This document shows positions 1 to 7,561 of a stretch of DNA of 25,134 nucleotides, piece by piece. The notes beneath the pieces are model-generated. The model had not been told where the DNA came from, did not search any database, and saw only the letters and a list, made by a program, of their open reading frames with translations. Within the stretch, counting starts at the first letter, position 1. Every line of letters starts with the position of its first letter. The DNA comes from CAYRPN01 sp964426135 (GTDB taxonomy: Bacteria > Planctomycetota > Phycisphaerae > Phycisphaerales > Phycisphaeraceae). Location of the stretch: contig CAYRPN010000085.1 in NCBI GenBank assembly GCA_964426135.1, positions 1 to 25,134 on the forward strand. The letters are read 5' to 3'. The position numbers and the translations under genes are program-made.

Positions 1-11
1 TCTCTTTTTCT

Positions 12-79
12 GTGGCGGTTTGGCGATGGACCCACAATAATCCCGGAAGGACCCACAATTCCGACTGGGAAACCGCCAC
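12..79. repeat. Inverted repeat enclosing two direct repeats, upstream of the DUF1592 gene
   Basis: A perfect 10-bp inverted repeat (gtggcggttt at 12-21, aaaccgccac at 70-79) encloses two copies of ggacccacaat (28-38 and 49-59), which are 21 bp apart start to start, about two helical turns. It ends 22 bp before the ATG of the large DUF1592 gene. Such a layout could be an operator for a dimeric regulator or an RNA hairpin; nothing in the sequence decides between them. No convincing Shine-Dalgarno sequence or -35/-10 pair was seen here. Confidence 0.4.
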
Positions 80-101
80 GTGACTTGCGACAATAGATGG
101 C

Positions 102-3100
102 ATGCCTGTGAAATTTGAAATCCCCACGTCCGTGACAACCGCGATCGTGATCCTTGCCCTGGCCTGTCCCGCGGTGGCCGCGGACTTGGACGCGAAATCT
201 CTGGAACAGGCGTACACAGCCGAGATTCGCACGCTCGTCGAACGCTACTGCAACAAGTGCCACGAGGGCGACAACGCCGAGGCGGAGATCGATCTGACCC
301 TGTTCAAGACGGCGGCCGACATCCGCAAACAGACGAAGGTCTGGCAGAAGGTCGGCGACATGCTCGACAGCGGGCAGATGCCGCCGAAGAAGGCCAAGGC
401 CCAGCCTTCCGACGCGGAGCGGGAGAAGCTGAAATCCTGGGTGCGTGGATTTCTGACCATCGAGGCCCGGGCGCACGCGGGCGATCCCGGCCGTGTGGTT
501 CTGCGCAGGCTCAGCAATGCGGAATACACCTACACGCTGCGCGATCTCACCGGCGTCGAATCGCTGAACCCCGCGAGAGAATTCCCCGTCGATGGCGCGG
601 CCGGCGAAGGCTTCACCAACACAGGCGGCGCGCTGGTCATGTCGCCGGCGCTGGTCACGAAATATCTCGATGCCGGCAAGGACATCGCCGCCCATGCGGT
701 GCTGTTGCCCGATGGCATTCGATTCTCGCCCTCGACCACGCCGAGCGACTGGACGAACGAGCGACTCGCACAGATTCGCAACTTCTATCGGCAGTTCACC
801 GACCCCACCGGCGGCGATCAGGTCAATCTTCAGGGCGTGGTCTTCAAGACCAATGAAGGCGGCCGGCTGCCGATCGAGAAGTACCTGGCGGCTGGTCTCG
901 CGTGGCGCGGCATAGACCCCAAGGCGGGGCCGCTTCAAGCGGCGCTGCCGCCGACACTGGAAGCCTTCGCACAGCAGCAGGGCTTGAGTCCGAAATATCT
1001 GCGCACGCTGCTCGATGCGCTGTCGGATCCCACGCCTTCGCCGCTGCTCGACCCCATCCGCGCCCGCTGGGCCAGCGCCAGGCTCGCTGATGTTCCCGCG
1101 CTGGCAACGGAGATCGCCCAGTGGCAGCGGGCGCTCTTCAAGTTCAACAGCGTGGGCCATATCGGCAAGGTCGGCGGGCCCACGCGCTGGCTCGATGCGG
1201 TCAGCCCGCTGGCGACGCAGCAGCCGGTGCGGTTGAAACTGCCGGCGGCCGCGAGCAGCGACGAGGTGGTCCTCTCGCTGATCGCATCGGATGCCGGCGA
1301 CGGCAACGAGCATGACTACGTGGTGTGGTCGCAGCCGCGGCTCGTCGCGCCGGGCCGGCCTGACGTGCTGCTTCGCGATGTGCGGGCGGTGAGCCGGGAG
1401 TTGGCGCAGCGTCGTCAGCAGCTATTCGCCAGCACCGCGAAATATCTCGAAGCCGCCGCCGAAGCCGCGAGCGCGACCGCCGACGTGGATGCGAAACAGC
1501 TTGCGGGCAAGCACAGCCTCGAGGCGGAAACGCTCAAGTCCTGGCTCGATTACCTGGGCGTCGGCGTCGTCGGCTCCGTCAAGCTCACCGGGCATTACAC
1601 GACGAAGATTGAGAAATCGGGCGCTTACGACTTCATCAAGGGATGGGGCGTGGATCAGACTCCGCTGCTCATCGCCAATTCTTCCGACCAGCATGTGCGC
1701 GTGCCCGGCAACATGAAGCCGCACGGCATCGCGGTGCATCCCTCGCCAAAGCTCCGCGCGGCCGTGGGATGGCAGAGCCCCGTCACCGCCACCATGCGAG
1801 TCGAAGGCAACGTCGTGCACGCGCATCCCGAATGCGGCAACGGCGTGACCTGGATGCTCGAACTGCGCAGCGGCACGAAGCGACAGCGCATCGCCGGCGG
1901 CATCGCCCAGGGGAACAATGCCGCGAAGGTCGGCCCCATCGACAAGCTCGCCATCCGCGAAGGCGACATCGTGTCCCTGCTCATCGGCCCGCGCGACGGC
2001 AACCACTCCTGCGACCTGACCGCGATCGATCTGAAACTCACCAGCGATGCCGCGGGCAAGGAAGCGCGCACGTGGGACCTGGCGAAAGACGTGTCGCCCG
2101 ATGTACACGCCGGCAACCCGCATGCCGATTCGTTCGGCAATCGAAGCGTCTGGCACTTCTATACGGAGCCTGACAACGACGAGGGCAAACCCGCGCCGAT
2201 CATTCCAGCCGGCTCGCTGCTGGCGAAGTGGCATGTCGCGCCAACAGCGCAGGAAGAGGCGAAACTCGCCAGCGAAGTGCAGGCGCTGCTGACCGCCGGC
2301 CCCCCCACCGCCAAGGACAGCCCCGACGCGATCCTCTACAAGCAACTCGTTTCGCTCGAAGGCCCGATGCTCGCGAGCATTCTGCGAAAGGCCGCCGACA
2401 AACCTGCGATCCCCGCGCAGCCCGGCGTGCCGCCCGCGCCAGGCGACCTTGCGTGGGGCCTCGATCCCGCGGCCTTCGGCAAGCACCCCGACGGCGCTGA
2501 CCCGGCGAGTGCCGCGATCGATGCAGGCAGTCTCTGCGTGCGTGCCCCGTCCGTGCTGGAGATTCGCCTGCCCGTGGAACTGACCATCGGCGCGGAACTG
2601 GTGACCACCGCTTCGCTCGACAAGCGCACCGGCGGCGAAGGCAGCGCGCAGGCGCAGGTCATCCTCGGCAAAGCCCCGGCCGGCGCGGGCCTCGTTCCCG
2701 CCAGCACCACGGTGAGCAACGGCAATGGAGCATGGACCGCCAACAACCAGAGCGTCTCTTTCGCCGCGCCGATCCTCGTCAACGACGGCAGCGCCGCCCG
2801 CAAACGCGTCGAGGCCGCGTTCGCCCAGTTCCGCGGGCTTTTCCCGGCAGCGCTCACGTACACCAAGATCGTCCCCGTCGATGAAGTGGTCACCCTGACG
2901 CTCTACTACCGCGAGGACGATCACCTGTGCCGGCTGATGCTCGACGATGCTCAGAAGGCGAAACTCGACAAGCTGTGGGATGAGCTGCACTACATCAGCC
3001 GGGACGCGTTCACGCTGGTCGATGCGCTGGAGCAGCTCATTCAGTACGCGACGCAGGATGCGGACCCCAAGGTTTTCGAACCGCTGCGCAAGCCGTATGC

Positions 3101-4406
3101 GGAGCGCGCCGATGCGTTCCGCAAACGACTGGTGGACACGCAGCCGATGCATCTGAACGCGGTGCTGGCGTTTGCCGGCGGCGCGTATCGCCGGGCCCTG
3201 ACGGAGGCGGAAGCCGGCGACCTGCGCGGGCTTTACGCGAAGCTGCGAGCGCAGGAGATTCCGCACGAAGAGGCGATCCGCCTGACCATCGCGCGGGTGC
3301 TGGTTTCGCCGGCGTTTCTCTACAAGGCGGAGAAGCCCGCGGCGGGCGCGAAGCAAGGCCCCGTCGCCGGCAGCGAACTGGCGACGCGGCTGAGTTATTT
3401 TCTCTGGTCTTCCGCTCCCGACGACGAGCTGCGCCGCGCGGCTGAGGCCGGTGAACTTGCCGATGGTGACAAGCTCGTCGCCCAGATGCGCCGCATGCTG
3501 GCCGATGCGAGGACGCGCCGGCTCGCCACCGAGTTCGCATGTCAGTGGCTGCACGTTTACGACTTCGATCAGCTCGACGAGAAAAGCGAGCGGCACTTCC
3601 CCACGTTCCTCGCTATGCGCGGCGAGATGTATGAGGAATCGATCCGCTTCTTCATCGACCTCTTCCAGAACGGCGGAACGGTGACGGGCATCCTCGATGC
3701 CGACCACACGTTCCTCAATGAATCGCTGGCGAAACACTACGGCATCCCCGGCGTCACGGGCGCCCAGTGGCGGCGCGTGAGTGATGTGAAGCAATATGGC
3801 CGCGGCGGCATCCTCGGGCACGCCACCACGCTGGCGAAGCAGTCCGGCGCATCGCGCACCAGTCCGATCCTGCGCGGCAACTGGATCAGCGAAGTGCTGC
3901 TGGGCGAACGGCTGCCCCGCCCGCCCAAGGATGTGCCGCAACTTCCCGACGACGAGTCGGCGTTTCAGGGCCTGACCGTCCGGCAGATCACGGAGAAACA
4001 CAGCAGCGATCCGCGCTGTGCCGTGTGCCACGACCGCATCGACGCGATGGGTTTTTCGCTGGAAGGTTTCGACGCCATCGGCCGGCGTCGCACGAAGGAT
4101 CTGGCAAGTCGCCCGATCGACACCCGCGTCAAAGCGATGGATGGGGCGCAGTTCGAAGACATCGACGGCCTGCGGAAATACCTGCTCACCACGCGCCGCG
4201 ACGGCTTCGTGCGGCAGTTCTGCCGGAAGCTGCTGGGCTACGCGCTGGGCCGGTCGATTCAGCTTTCGGATGAGCCGCTGCTGGCGGAGATGCAGAGCGA
4301 ATTGAAGGCGAAGAACGATCGCATCGATGTGGCGATGGAAATGATCGTCCGCAGCAAACAGTTCCGCGAGATTCGCGGACGAGACAGTGCGTACAATGAC
4401 GATTGA
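102..4406 (+). CDS. Large exported DUF1587/DUF1592/DUF1588/DUF1585 cytochrome-like protein
   Basis: This is a 1434-residue planctomycete-type protein. Residues 1-26 look like a signal peptide ending in AVAA. A haem-binding CxxCH motif (CNKCH, residues 50-54) follows, then a DUF1587-like segment (about 132-195, RVVLRRLSNAEYTYTLRDLTG). A long middle part (about 400-950) holds beta-rich sequence I cannot assign. The C-terminal third has DUF1595/DUF1592-like sequence (about 1040-1240), a DUF1588-like segment with a second CxxCH (CAVCH, 1306-1310) and a DUF1585-like end. Related proteins are usually around 800-1100 residues, so the middle is enlarged. The family occurs beside DUF1552 genes, as here. 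Periplasmic electron transfer or polymer oxidation is often suggested for it but not shown. The ATG at 102 lacks a clear Shine-Dalgarno sequence but gives a good signal peptide. Confidence 0.9.
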   Translation: MPVKFEIPTSVTTAIVILALACPAVAADLDAKSLEQAYTAEIRTLVERYCNKCHEGDNAEAEIDLTLFKTAADIRKQTKVWQKVGDMLDSGQMPPKKAKAQPSDAEREKLKSWVRGFLTIEARAHAGDPGRVVLRRLSNAEYTYTLRDLTGVESLNPAREFPVDGAAGEGFTNTGGALVMSPALVTKYLDAGKDIAAHAVLLPDGIRFSPSTTPSDWTNERLAQIRNFYRQFTDPTGGDQVNLQGVVFKTNEGGRLPIEKYLAAGLAWRGIDPKAGPLQAALPPTLEAFAQQQGLSPKYLRTLLDALSDPTPSPLLDPIRARWASARLADVPALATEIAQWQRALFKFNSVGHIGKVGGPTRWLDAVSPLATQQPVRLKLPAAASSDEVVLSLIASDAGDGNEHDYVVWSQPRLVAPGRPDVLLRDVRAVSRELAQRRQQLFASTAKYLEAAAEAASATADVDAKQLAGKHSLEAETLKSWLDYLGVGVVGSVKLTGHYTTKIEKSGAYDFIKGWGVDQTPLLIANSSDQHVRVPGNMKPHGIAVHPSPKLRAAVGWQSPVTATMRVEGNVVHAHPECGNGVTWMLELRSGTKRQRIAGGIAQGNNAAKVGPIDKLAIREGDIVSLLIGPRDGNHSCDLTAIDLKLTSDAAGKEARTWDLAKDVSPDVHAGNPHADSFGNRSVWHFYTEPDNDEGKPAPIIPAGSLLAKWHVAPTAQEEAKLASEVQALLTAGPPTAKDSPDAILYKQLVSLEGPMLASILRKAADKPAIPAQPGVPPAPGDLAWGLDPAAFGKHPDGADPASAAIDAGSLCVRAPSVLEIRLPVELTIGAELVTTASLDKRTGGEGSAQAQVILGKAPAGAGLVPASTTVSNGNGAWTANNQSVSFAAPILVNDGSAARKRVEAAFAQFRGLFPAALTYTKIVPVDEVVTLTLYYREDDHLCRLMLDDAQKAKLDKLWDELHYISRDAFTLVDALEQLIQYATQDADPKVFEPLRKPYAERADAFRKRLVDTQPMHLNAVLAFAGGAYRRALTEAEAGDLRGLYAKLRAQEIPHEEAIRLTIARVLVSPAFLYKAEKPAAGAKQGPVAGSELATRLSYFLWSSAPDDELRRAAEAGELADGDKLVAQMRRMLADARTRRLATEFACQWLHVYDFDQLDEKSERHFPTFLAMRGEMYEESIRFFIDLFQNGGTVTGILDADHTFLNESLAKHYGIPGVTGAQWRRVSDVKQYGRGGILGHATTLAKQSGASRTSPILRGNWISEVLLGERLPRPPKDVPQLPDDESAFQGLTVRQITEKHSSDPRCAVCHDRIDAMGFSLEGFDAIGRRRTKDLASRPIDTRVKAMDGAQFEDIDGLRKYLLTTRRDGFVRQFCRKLLGYALGRSIQLSDEPLLAEMQSELKAKNDRIDVAMEMIVRSKQFREIRGRDSAYNDD

Positions 4407-4434
4407 GTGTGGATGACAATTGCGGTCGTATGAC

Positions 4435-4533
4435 CGTTTAGCGGAAACGCCGCAGGCGTCTGGCGATGAATCGCAGGCGCGCGAATGAAACGCGGGGTGA
4501 TTCGACAGGCACCTTCGGTGCTTCCGCTAAACG
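4435..4533. repeat. 99-bp palindromic multi-hairpin element
   Basis: The ends are a perfect 12-bp inverted repeat (cgtttagcggaa at 4435-4446 and ttccgctaaacg at 4522-4533). Inside are small hairpins: acgcc/ggcgt around 4447-4459, gcgat/atcgc around 4463-4474, and gcacc/ggtgc around 4509-4521. The element fills most of the gap between the DUF1592 and DUF1552 genes, so a transcript through both would fold here. It may be an interspersed REP-like element or a processing or attenuation structure between the two cistrons. A related hairpin ending in ggctaaacg is found at 22601-22628. Confidence 0.6.
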
Positions 4534-4570
4534 AAGAGACCACGAGTTCCATTGCCTGGAGTTCATCACA

Positions 4571-5893
4571 ATGACCAACCACCACTTCTCCCGTCGCACC
4601 ATGCTTCGCGGCCTCGGCGTTTCCATGGCGCTGCCGTGGCTTGAGTCCGTGCGCGTCTGGGGCGACGTGCCCGGCCCCGCCGCGCCTGGTACCACGACCA
4701 GGAAATCCAGCGAAGCGCCCGTGCGCGTGGCGGTGCTGTTCTCCGGCAACGGCTACCACAGCAAAGAGTGGTGGGTCAAGGGCGAAGGCAAGGCGATGGA
4801 ACTGGGCAAGGTGCTCGCGCCCTTGCAGGCGCATCGCGAGAAACTGCTCTTCGTCCAGGGCCTCTACAACGCCGAGGCCATGAAGGGCAACATCCACTCC
4901 TCGCAGACCGGCAACATCCTCTCCGGCGCGCCGCTCGCCTCCGGCGGCGACATCCGCTCGGGCACCAGCTTCGATCAGCTCCTTGCCCAGACCTACGGCA
5001 AATCCACCAAGGTGCCCAGCCTCGTGCTCGGCTGCGAGAAGTCGAATCCCTCGGTGCACAAGAATTACTCGATGCTTTACAGCTCGCACATTTCGTGGAC
5101 GTCGCCCACGACGCCCACGCCGCTGGAACTTTATCCCGCTCTCGCGTTCGATCGCCTGTTCAAGGATGAAGTGCAGAAGGGCGACAAGAGCGTGCTCGAC
5201 GCGGTGATCGCCGACGCAGCTGACCTGCGCAAGCAGATCAGCACCGGCGATCAGCGCAAGCTGGATGAATATCTCGATTCCGTGCGCGACGTGGAGCAGC
5301 GCATCGAAAACGCAGGCAAAAAAGGCGAATTGCAGGGCTGGCGGCCGACGCTGGACAAACCCAACATGCAGCGCCCCGCCGACGGCATCCCGCAGAACAT
5401 CGCCGAGCACATGAAGCTGATGTGCGACATTCTCGTGCTCGGTTTCCAGACGGACACCACGCGCATCTGCACGCTGAAACTCAACAACGACCACTCCTCG
5501 CTGCGCTTCCCGCACCTGGGCGTGGATTACATGATCCACCACCTGCTCTCGCACTCCGACAGCGCCGACTGGCTGAAGGTGAACCAGTTTTTCCTGGAGC
5601 AGATGGCGTACATCGCCACGAAGCTGGATGCGATTCAGGAAGGCGAACGCACCGCGCTGGACAACTCCATGATCATGCTCTGCTCCAGCATGATGACCGG
5701 CAACCACAACAACGATCAGTTGCCCGTGGTGATGCTCGGTCGCGGCGGCGGACGGATCAAGACCGGCCGTGCGGTGAACTACCGCGACAAGCCGCAGCGG
5801 CAGATGTGCCGACTGTTCCTGTCGATGATGGACAAGATGGACGTGCATGCCGACAAGTTCGGCGACGCGAGCAAACCGCTGGATGAAGTTTGA
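4571..5893 (+). CDS. DUF1552 domain protein, Tat-exported
   Basis: This 440-residue protein starts MTNHHFSRRTMLRGLGVSMA, a twin-arginine-type leader with a hydrophobic stretch, so it is probably exported folded. The body matches the planctomycete DUF1552 family: VAVLFSGNGYH near the start, a conserved middle with SGAPLASGG and GTSFDQLLAQ, and a C-terminal half with HHLLSHS and SSMMTGNHNNDQLPVVMLGRGGG. An ATG further upstream in frame (4466) would place 35 extra residues encoded by the palindromic element before the Tat leader, so 4571 is preferred. The family accompanies DUF1592 cytochrome-like proteins, as here. Its activity is unknown; a sulfatase- or phosphatase-like fold has been suggested for related DUF1501 proteins only by analogy. 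Confidence 0.9.
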   Translation: MTNHHFSRRTMLRGLGVSMALPWLESVRVWGDVPGPAAPGTTTRKSSEAPVRVAVLFSGNGYHSKEWWVKGEGKAMELGKVLAPLQAHREKLLFVQGLYNAEAMKGNIHSSQTGNILSGAPLASGGDIRSGTSFDQLLAQTYGKSTKVPSLVLGCEKSNPSVHKNYSMLYSSHISWTSPTTPTPLELYPALAFDRLFKDEVQKGDKSVLDAVIADAADLRKQISTGDQRKLDEYLDSVRDVEQRIENAGKKGELQGWRPTLDKPNMQRPADGIPQNIAEHMKLMCDILVLGFQTDTTRICTLKLNNDHSSLRFPHLGVDYMIHHLLSHSDSADWLKVNQFFLEQMAYIATKLDAIQEGERTALDNSMIMLCSSMMTGNHNNDQLPVVMLGRGGGRIKTGRAVNYRDKPQRQMCRLFLSMMDKMDVHADKFGDASKPLDEV

Positions 5894-5947
5894 GAACGTG
5901 GCTCAGTTGTTTCGGCGTGTCATTCCCGTTCACGGGGAAATAAGATC

Positions 5948-6211
5948 ATGAGCACCAGTTCAGAAATCCTCGATCAGGTCTTTGATCCACTCACGCAATG
6001 CCTCACTGTAGATGTGGCGCGGCGAATCGCGGCTATGCGTGCGACTCCAACGGTGCAGTTGCGGATCGATGAACTGGCTGACAAATCCAGCGCGGGAACG
6101 CTCTCGAATCAAGAACGGGCAGAGTACGAAACCTGGGTTCGCGTGATCAATTTTCTGGGTGTGCTTCAGGCCAAGGCACGGATTGTCGCCTCGTCCGGCA
6201 GTTCTCATTGA
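5948..6211 (+). CDS. Small hypothetical protein upstream of HNH endonuclease
   Basis: This 87-residue protein is acidic-to-neutral, mostly predicted helical, and has no signal peptide or membrane segment. Its middle reads LSNQERAEYETWVRVINFLGVLQAKAR. No known domain is recognised. The ATG is preceded by GGGG about 9 nt upstream. Its stop ends 6 nt before the ATG of the HNH gene, so the two are very probably co-translated from one mRNA. Similar short helical proteins next to HNH proteins are familiar from planctomycete and cyanobacterial genomes. A regulator, inhibitor or partner of the nuclease is an inference from position only. Confidence 0.75.
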   Translation: MSTSSEILDQVFDPLTQCLTVDVARRIAAMRATPTVQLRIDELADKSSAGTLSNQERAEYETWVRVINFLGVLQAKARIVASSGSSH

Positions 6212-6217
6212 TGTCCG

Positions 6218-6607
6218 ATGCCCATCGACGCAGCACTTCGCCGGCTTGTCCGTCAACGCGCCGCAGACCGGTGTGAATACTGCCATTGCCAGCAGGATCA
6301 GTTGCCGTTCGCGAGTTTTCACGTCGATCACATCGTTGCGAGGCAGCACGAAGGCGACGACGACGAAAGCAATTTGTGTCTCTCCTGTCATTGGTGCAAC
6401 TTCCACAAAGGAACCAATGTCGCCACGATGGTGGATGGTCAGTTGATGCCGCTGTTCCATCCACGCACGCACGACTGGACAGTTCACTTCAAGTTGATTG
6501 ACGATCGAGTGGTCGGACTGACTCCGATCGGGCGCGGCACGGTACGATTGCTGCAGATGAATGATGACGATCGCCGCGAGTTGCGTCGCGCAACGGTGAC
6601 CGACTGA
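6218..6607 (+). CDS. HNH endonuclease
   Basis: This 129-residue protein has a compact HNH/McrA-like core. Two CxxC knuckles (C19/C22 and C54/C57) probably bind a structural zinc. The catalytic strand HVDH (35-38) and the following N61 and H63 form the beta-beta-alpha metal site, with the usual NLCLSCHWCNFHKG pattern. The C-terminal 60 residues (HPRTHDWTVHFKL...IGRGTVRLLQMN) are typical of a stand-alone HNH family common in planctomycetes and cyanobacteria. No methyltransferase or phage gene is nearby, so a restriction or terminase role is not supported. It is paired with the small upstream gene. The start is fixed by the tight spacing. Confidence 0.88.
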   Translation: MPIDAALRRLVRQRAADRCEYCHCQQDQLPFASFHVDHIVARQHEGDDDESNLCLSCHWCNFHKGTNVATMVDGQLMPLFHPRTHDWTVHFKLIDDRVVGLTPIGRGTVRLLQMNDDDRRELRRATVTD

Positions 6608-6647
6608 TGAGATAAGCGGATCGTTGCACTTGCCTGGCTTCGCACCC

Positions 6648-7061
6648 ATGCTTACACCCGCAAGCAAATCCTACGAATTCCGCCGCACGCAGCGACTCGT
6701 CGGCAAGTCCGCGTTCGCCGACGTGATGGACGCCAAGGTCCGCAAGAACGCCGGCCCGCTCACGGTCATGGGCAAGCCCAACGAGTTGCGCCGCCTTCGC
6801 ATCGGCATCGCTGTGCCCAAGCGCGTGGGCATCGCGGTGAAGCGCAACCGCGTCAAGCGGCTGCTCCGCGAAGCATTCCGCCTGGCGCAGCACGACTGGA
6901 TCGGGGGCACCGGGGGAGCCGGGGGGCCTGGCGGCTTTGATGTGGTCTGCCTCGTCCGCCCGCATGAGACGCTGATCCTGGCGGAGTACCAGAAACTGCT
7001 GTTCCAGGGCATCCGCGGGGTGATTCAGGAGTGGGAACGGCGGAAGAAGAAGACGACGTGA
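6648..7061 (+). CDS. rnpA: Ribonuclease P protein component
   Basis: The 137-residue product matches RnpA, the protein subunit that helps the RNase P RNA bind precursor tRNA. It has an N-terminal RRTQRLVGKSAFADV segment, the strand RIGIAVPKRVG, and the RNRVKRLLREAFR helix with the RNR motif at residues 66-68. An unusual Gly-rich loop (residues 86-96, GGTGGAGGPGG) follows; it is encoded by a G-rich run at about 6901-6935. An upstream in-frame ATG (6624) would add eight residues with no family match, so 6648 is preferred. The neighbour downstream is yidD, the usual order, but rpmH is not found upstream and yidC is not found downstream, so the ancestral cluster is broken here. Confidence 0.93.
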   Translation: MLTPASKSYEFRRTQRLVGKSAFADVMDAKVRKNAGPLTVMGKPNELRRLRIGIAVPKRVGIAVKRNRVKRLLREAFRLAQHDWIGGTGGAGGPGGFDVVCLVRPHETLILAEYQKLLFQGIRGVIQEWERRKKKTT

Positions 7062-7117
7062 GATTCGACATTTGAAGTTGGACAGCCTGAAATTCGAGCC
7101 TCGAGATTCGCGTCACC

Positions 7118-7327
7118 ATGCTTTCCCGCCTCCTCATTCTGCTCGTGCATTGCTACCGCGCCACCCTCGGCCGATTCATGGGCGGACACTGCCGGTTCCA
7201 TCCCACGTGCAGCCAGTACATGATCGACGCGATCCAGAAGCACGGCCCCATCCGCGGTGGCTGTCGCGGCGTGAGACGCATCTGCCGCTGCCATCCCTGG
7301 GGCGGCAGCGGCTATGATCCGGCGTAG
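7118..7327 (+). CDS. yidD: Membrane protein insertion efficiency factor YidD
   Basis: This is a 69-residue protein of normal YidD length, with the full signature: hydrophobic N-terminus LLILLVHCYRATLG, then CRFHPTCSQYMIDAIQKHG (residues 25-43), GGCRGVRRICRCHPWGG and a terminal YDPA. YidD sits at the cytoplasmic membrane and assists YidC-dependent insertion of membrane proteins. It follows rnpA by 56 bp, as in many bacteria. The 56-bp gap (7062-7117) contains AT-richer sequence with several attcg words and a tcgag/ctcga hairpin. Confidence 0.93.
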   Translation: MLSRLLILLVHCYRATLGRFMGGHCRFHPTCSQYMIDAIQKHGPIRGGCRGVRRICRCHPWGGSGYDPA

Positions 7328-7341
7328 GAAGAGCCGAGAGC

Positions 7342-7539
7342 CGTTAGCCTTTAGCCTTTAGCCGTTGGCGCGATCTGTTCTTGTACCATGCGGCTCCAAC
7401 TGCGGTTGAGCGCCCGTGCTGCCGATAATGCTTTGGATGTCGGCACCGATTCCCTGACTTTGCCTTGAAGCTAACGGCTGACGGCTAATGGCTAACGGCT
7501 AACGGCTGACGGCTAACGGCTAACGGCTAACGGCTGACG
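7342..7539. repeat. Heptamer repeat element, two facing arms around a 100-bp spacer
   Basis: The right arm (7470-7539) is ten consecutive 7-nt units of the type GCTAACG, GCTGACG or GCTAATG without interruption. The left arm (7342-7369) holds four units in the opposite orientation (cgttagc, ctttagc, ctttagc, cgttggc). The 100 bp between them is not repetitive. The arms could pair as a stem in single-stranded DNA or RNA. The element lies between yidD and the YihY gene and ends 22 bp before the YihY ATG. It is one of five regions in this window with the same logic but different unit sequence. Confidence 0.85.
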
Positions 7540-7561
7540 GCGCTTCTCCCCCGCTTCCCCC

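Noticed and set aside
1422..4031. An open frame of 869 codons on the minus strand opposite the DUF1592 gene
   Set aside because: It is antisense to a gene with clear domains; its translation is Arg/Ala/Gly-rich without any motif, as expected for the opposite strand of GC-rich coding DNA.
7062..7117. The attcg-rich gap between rnpA and yidD as another short-period repeat element
   Set aside because: Words recur loosely but no fixed register or facing arm could be defined.
7470..7539. Tandem heptamers considered as a CRISPR array
   Set aside because: There are no spacers between units, units are far too short, and no cas gene is in the window.
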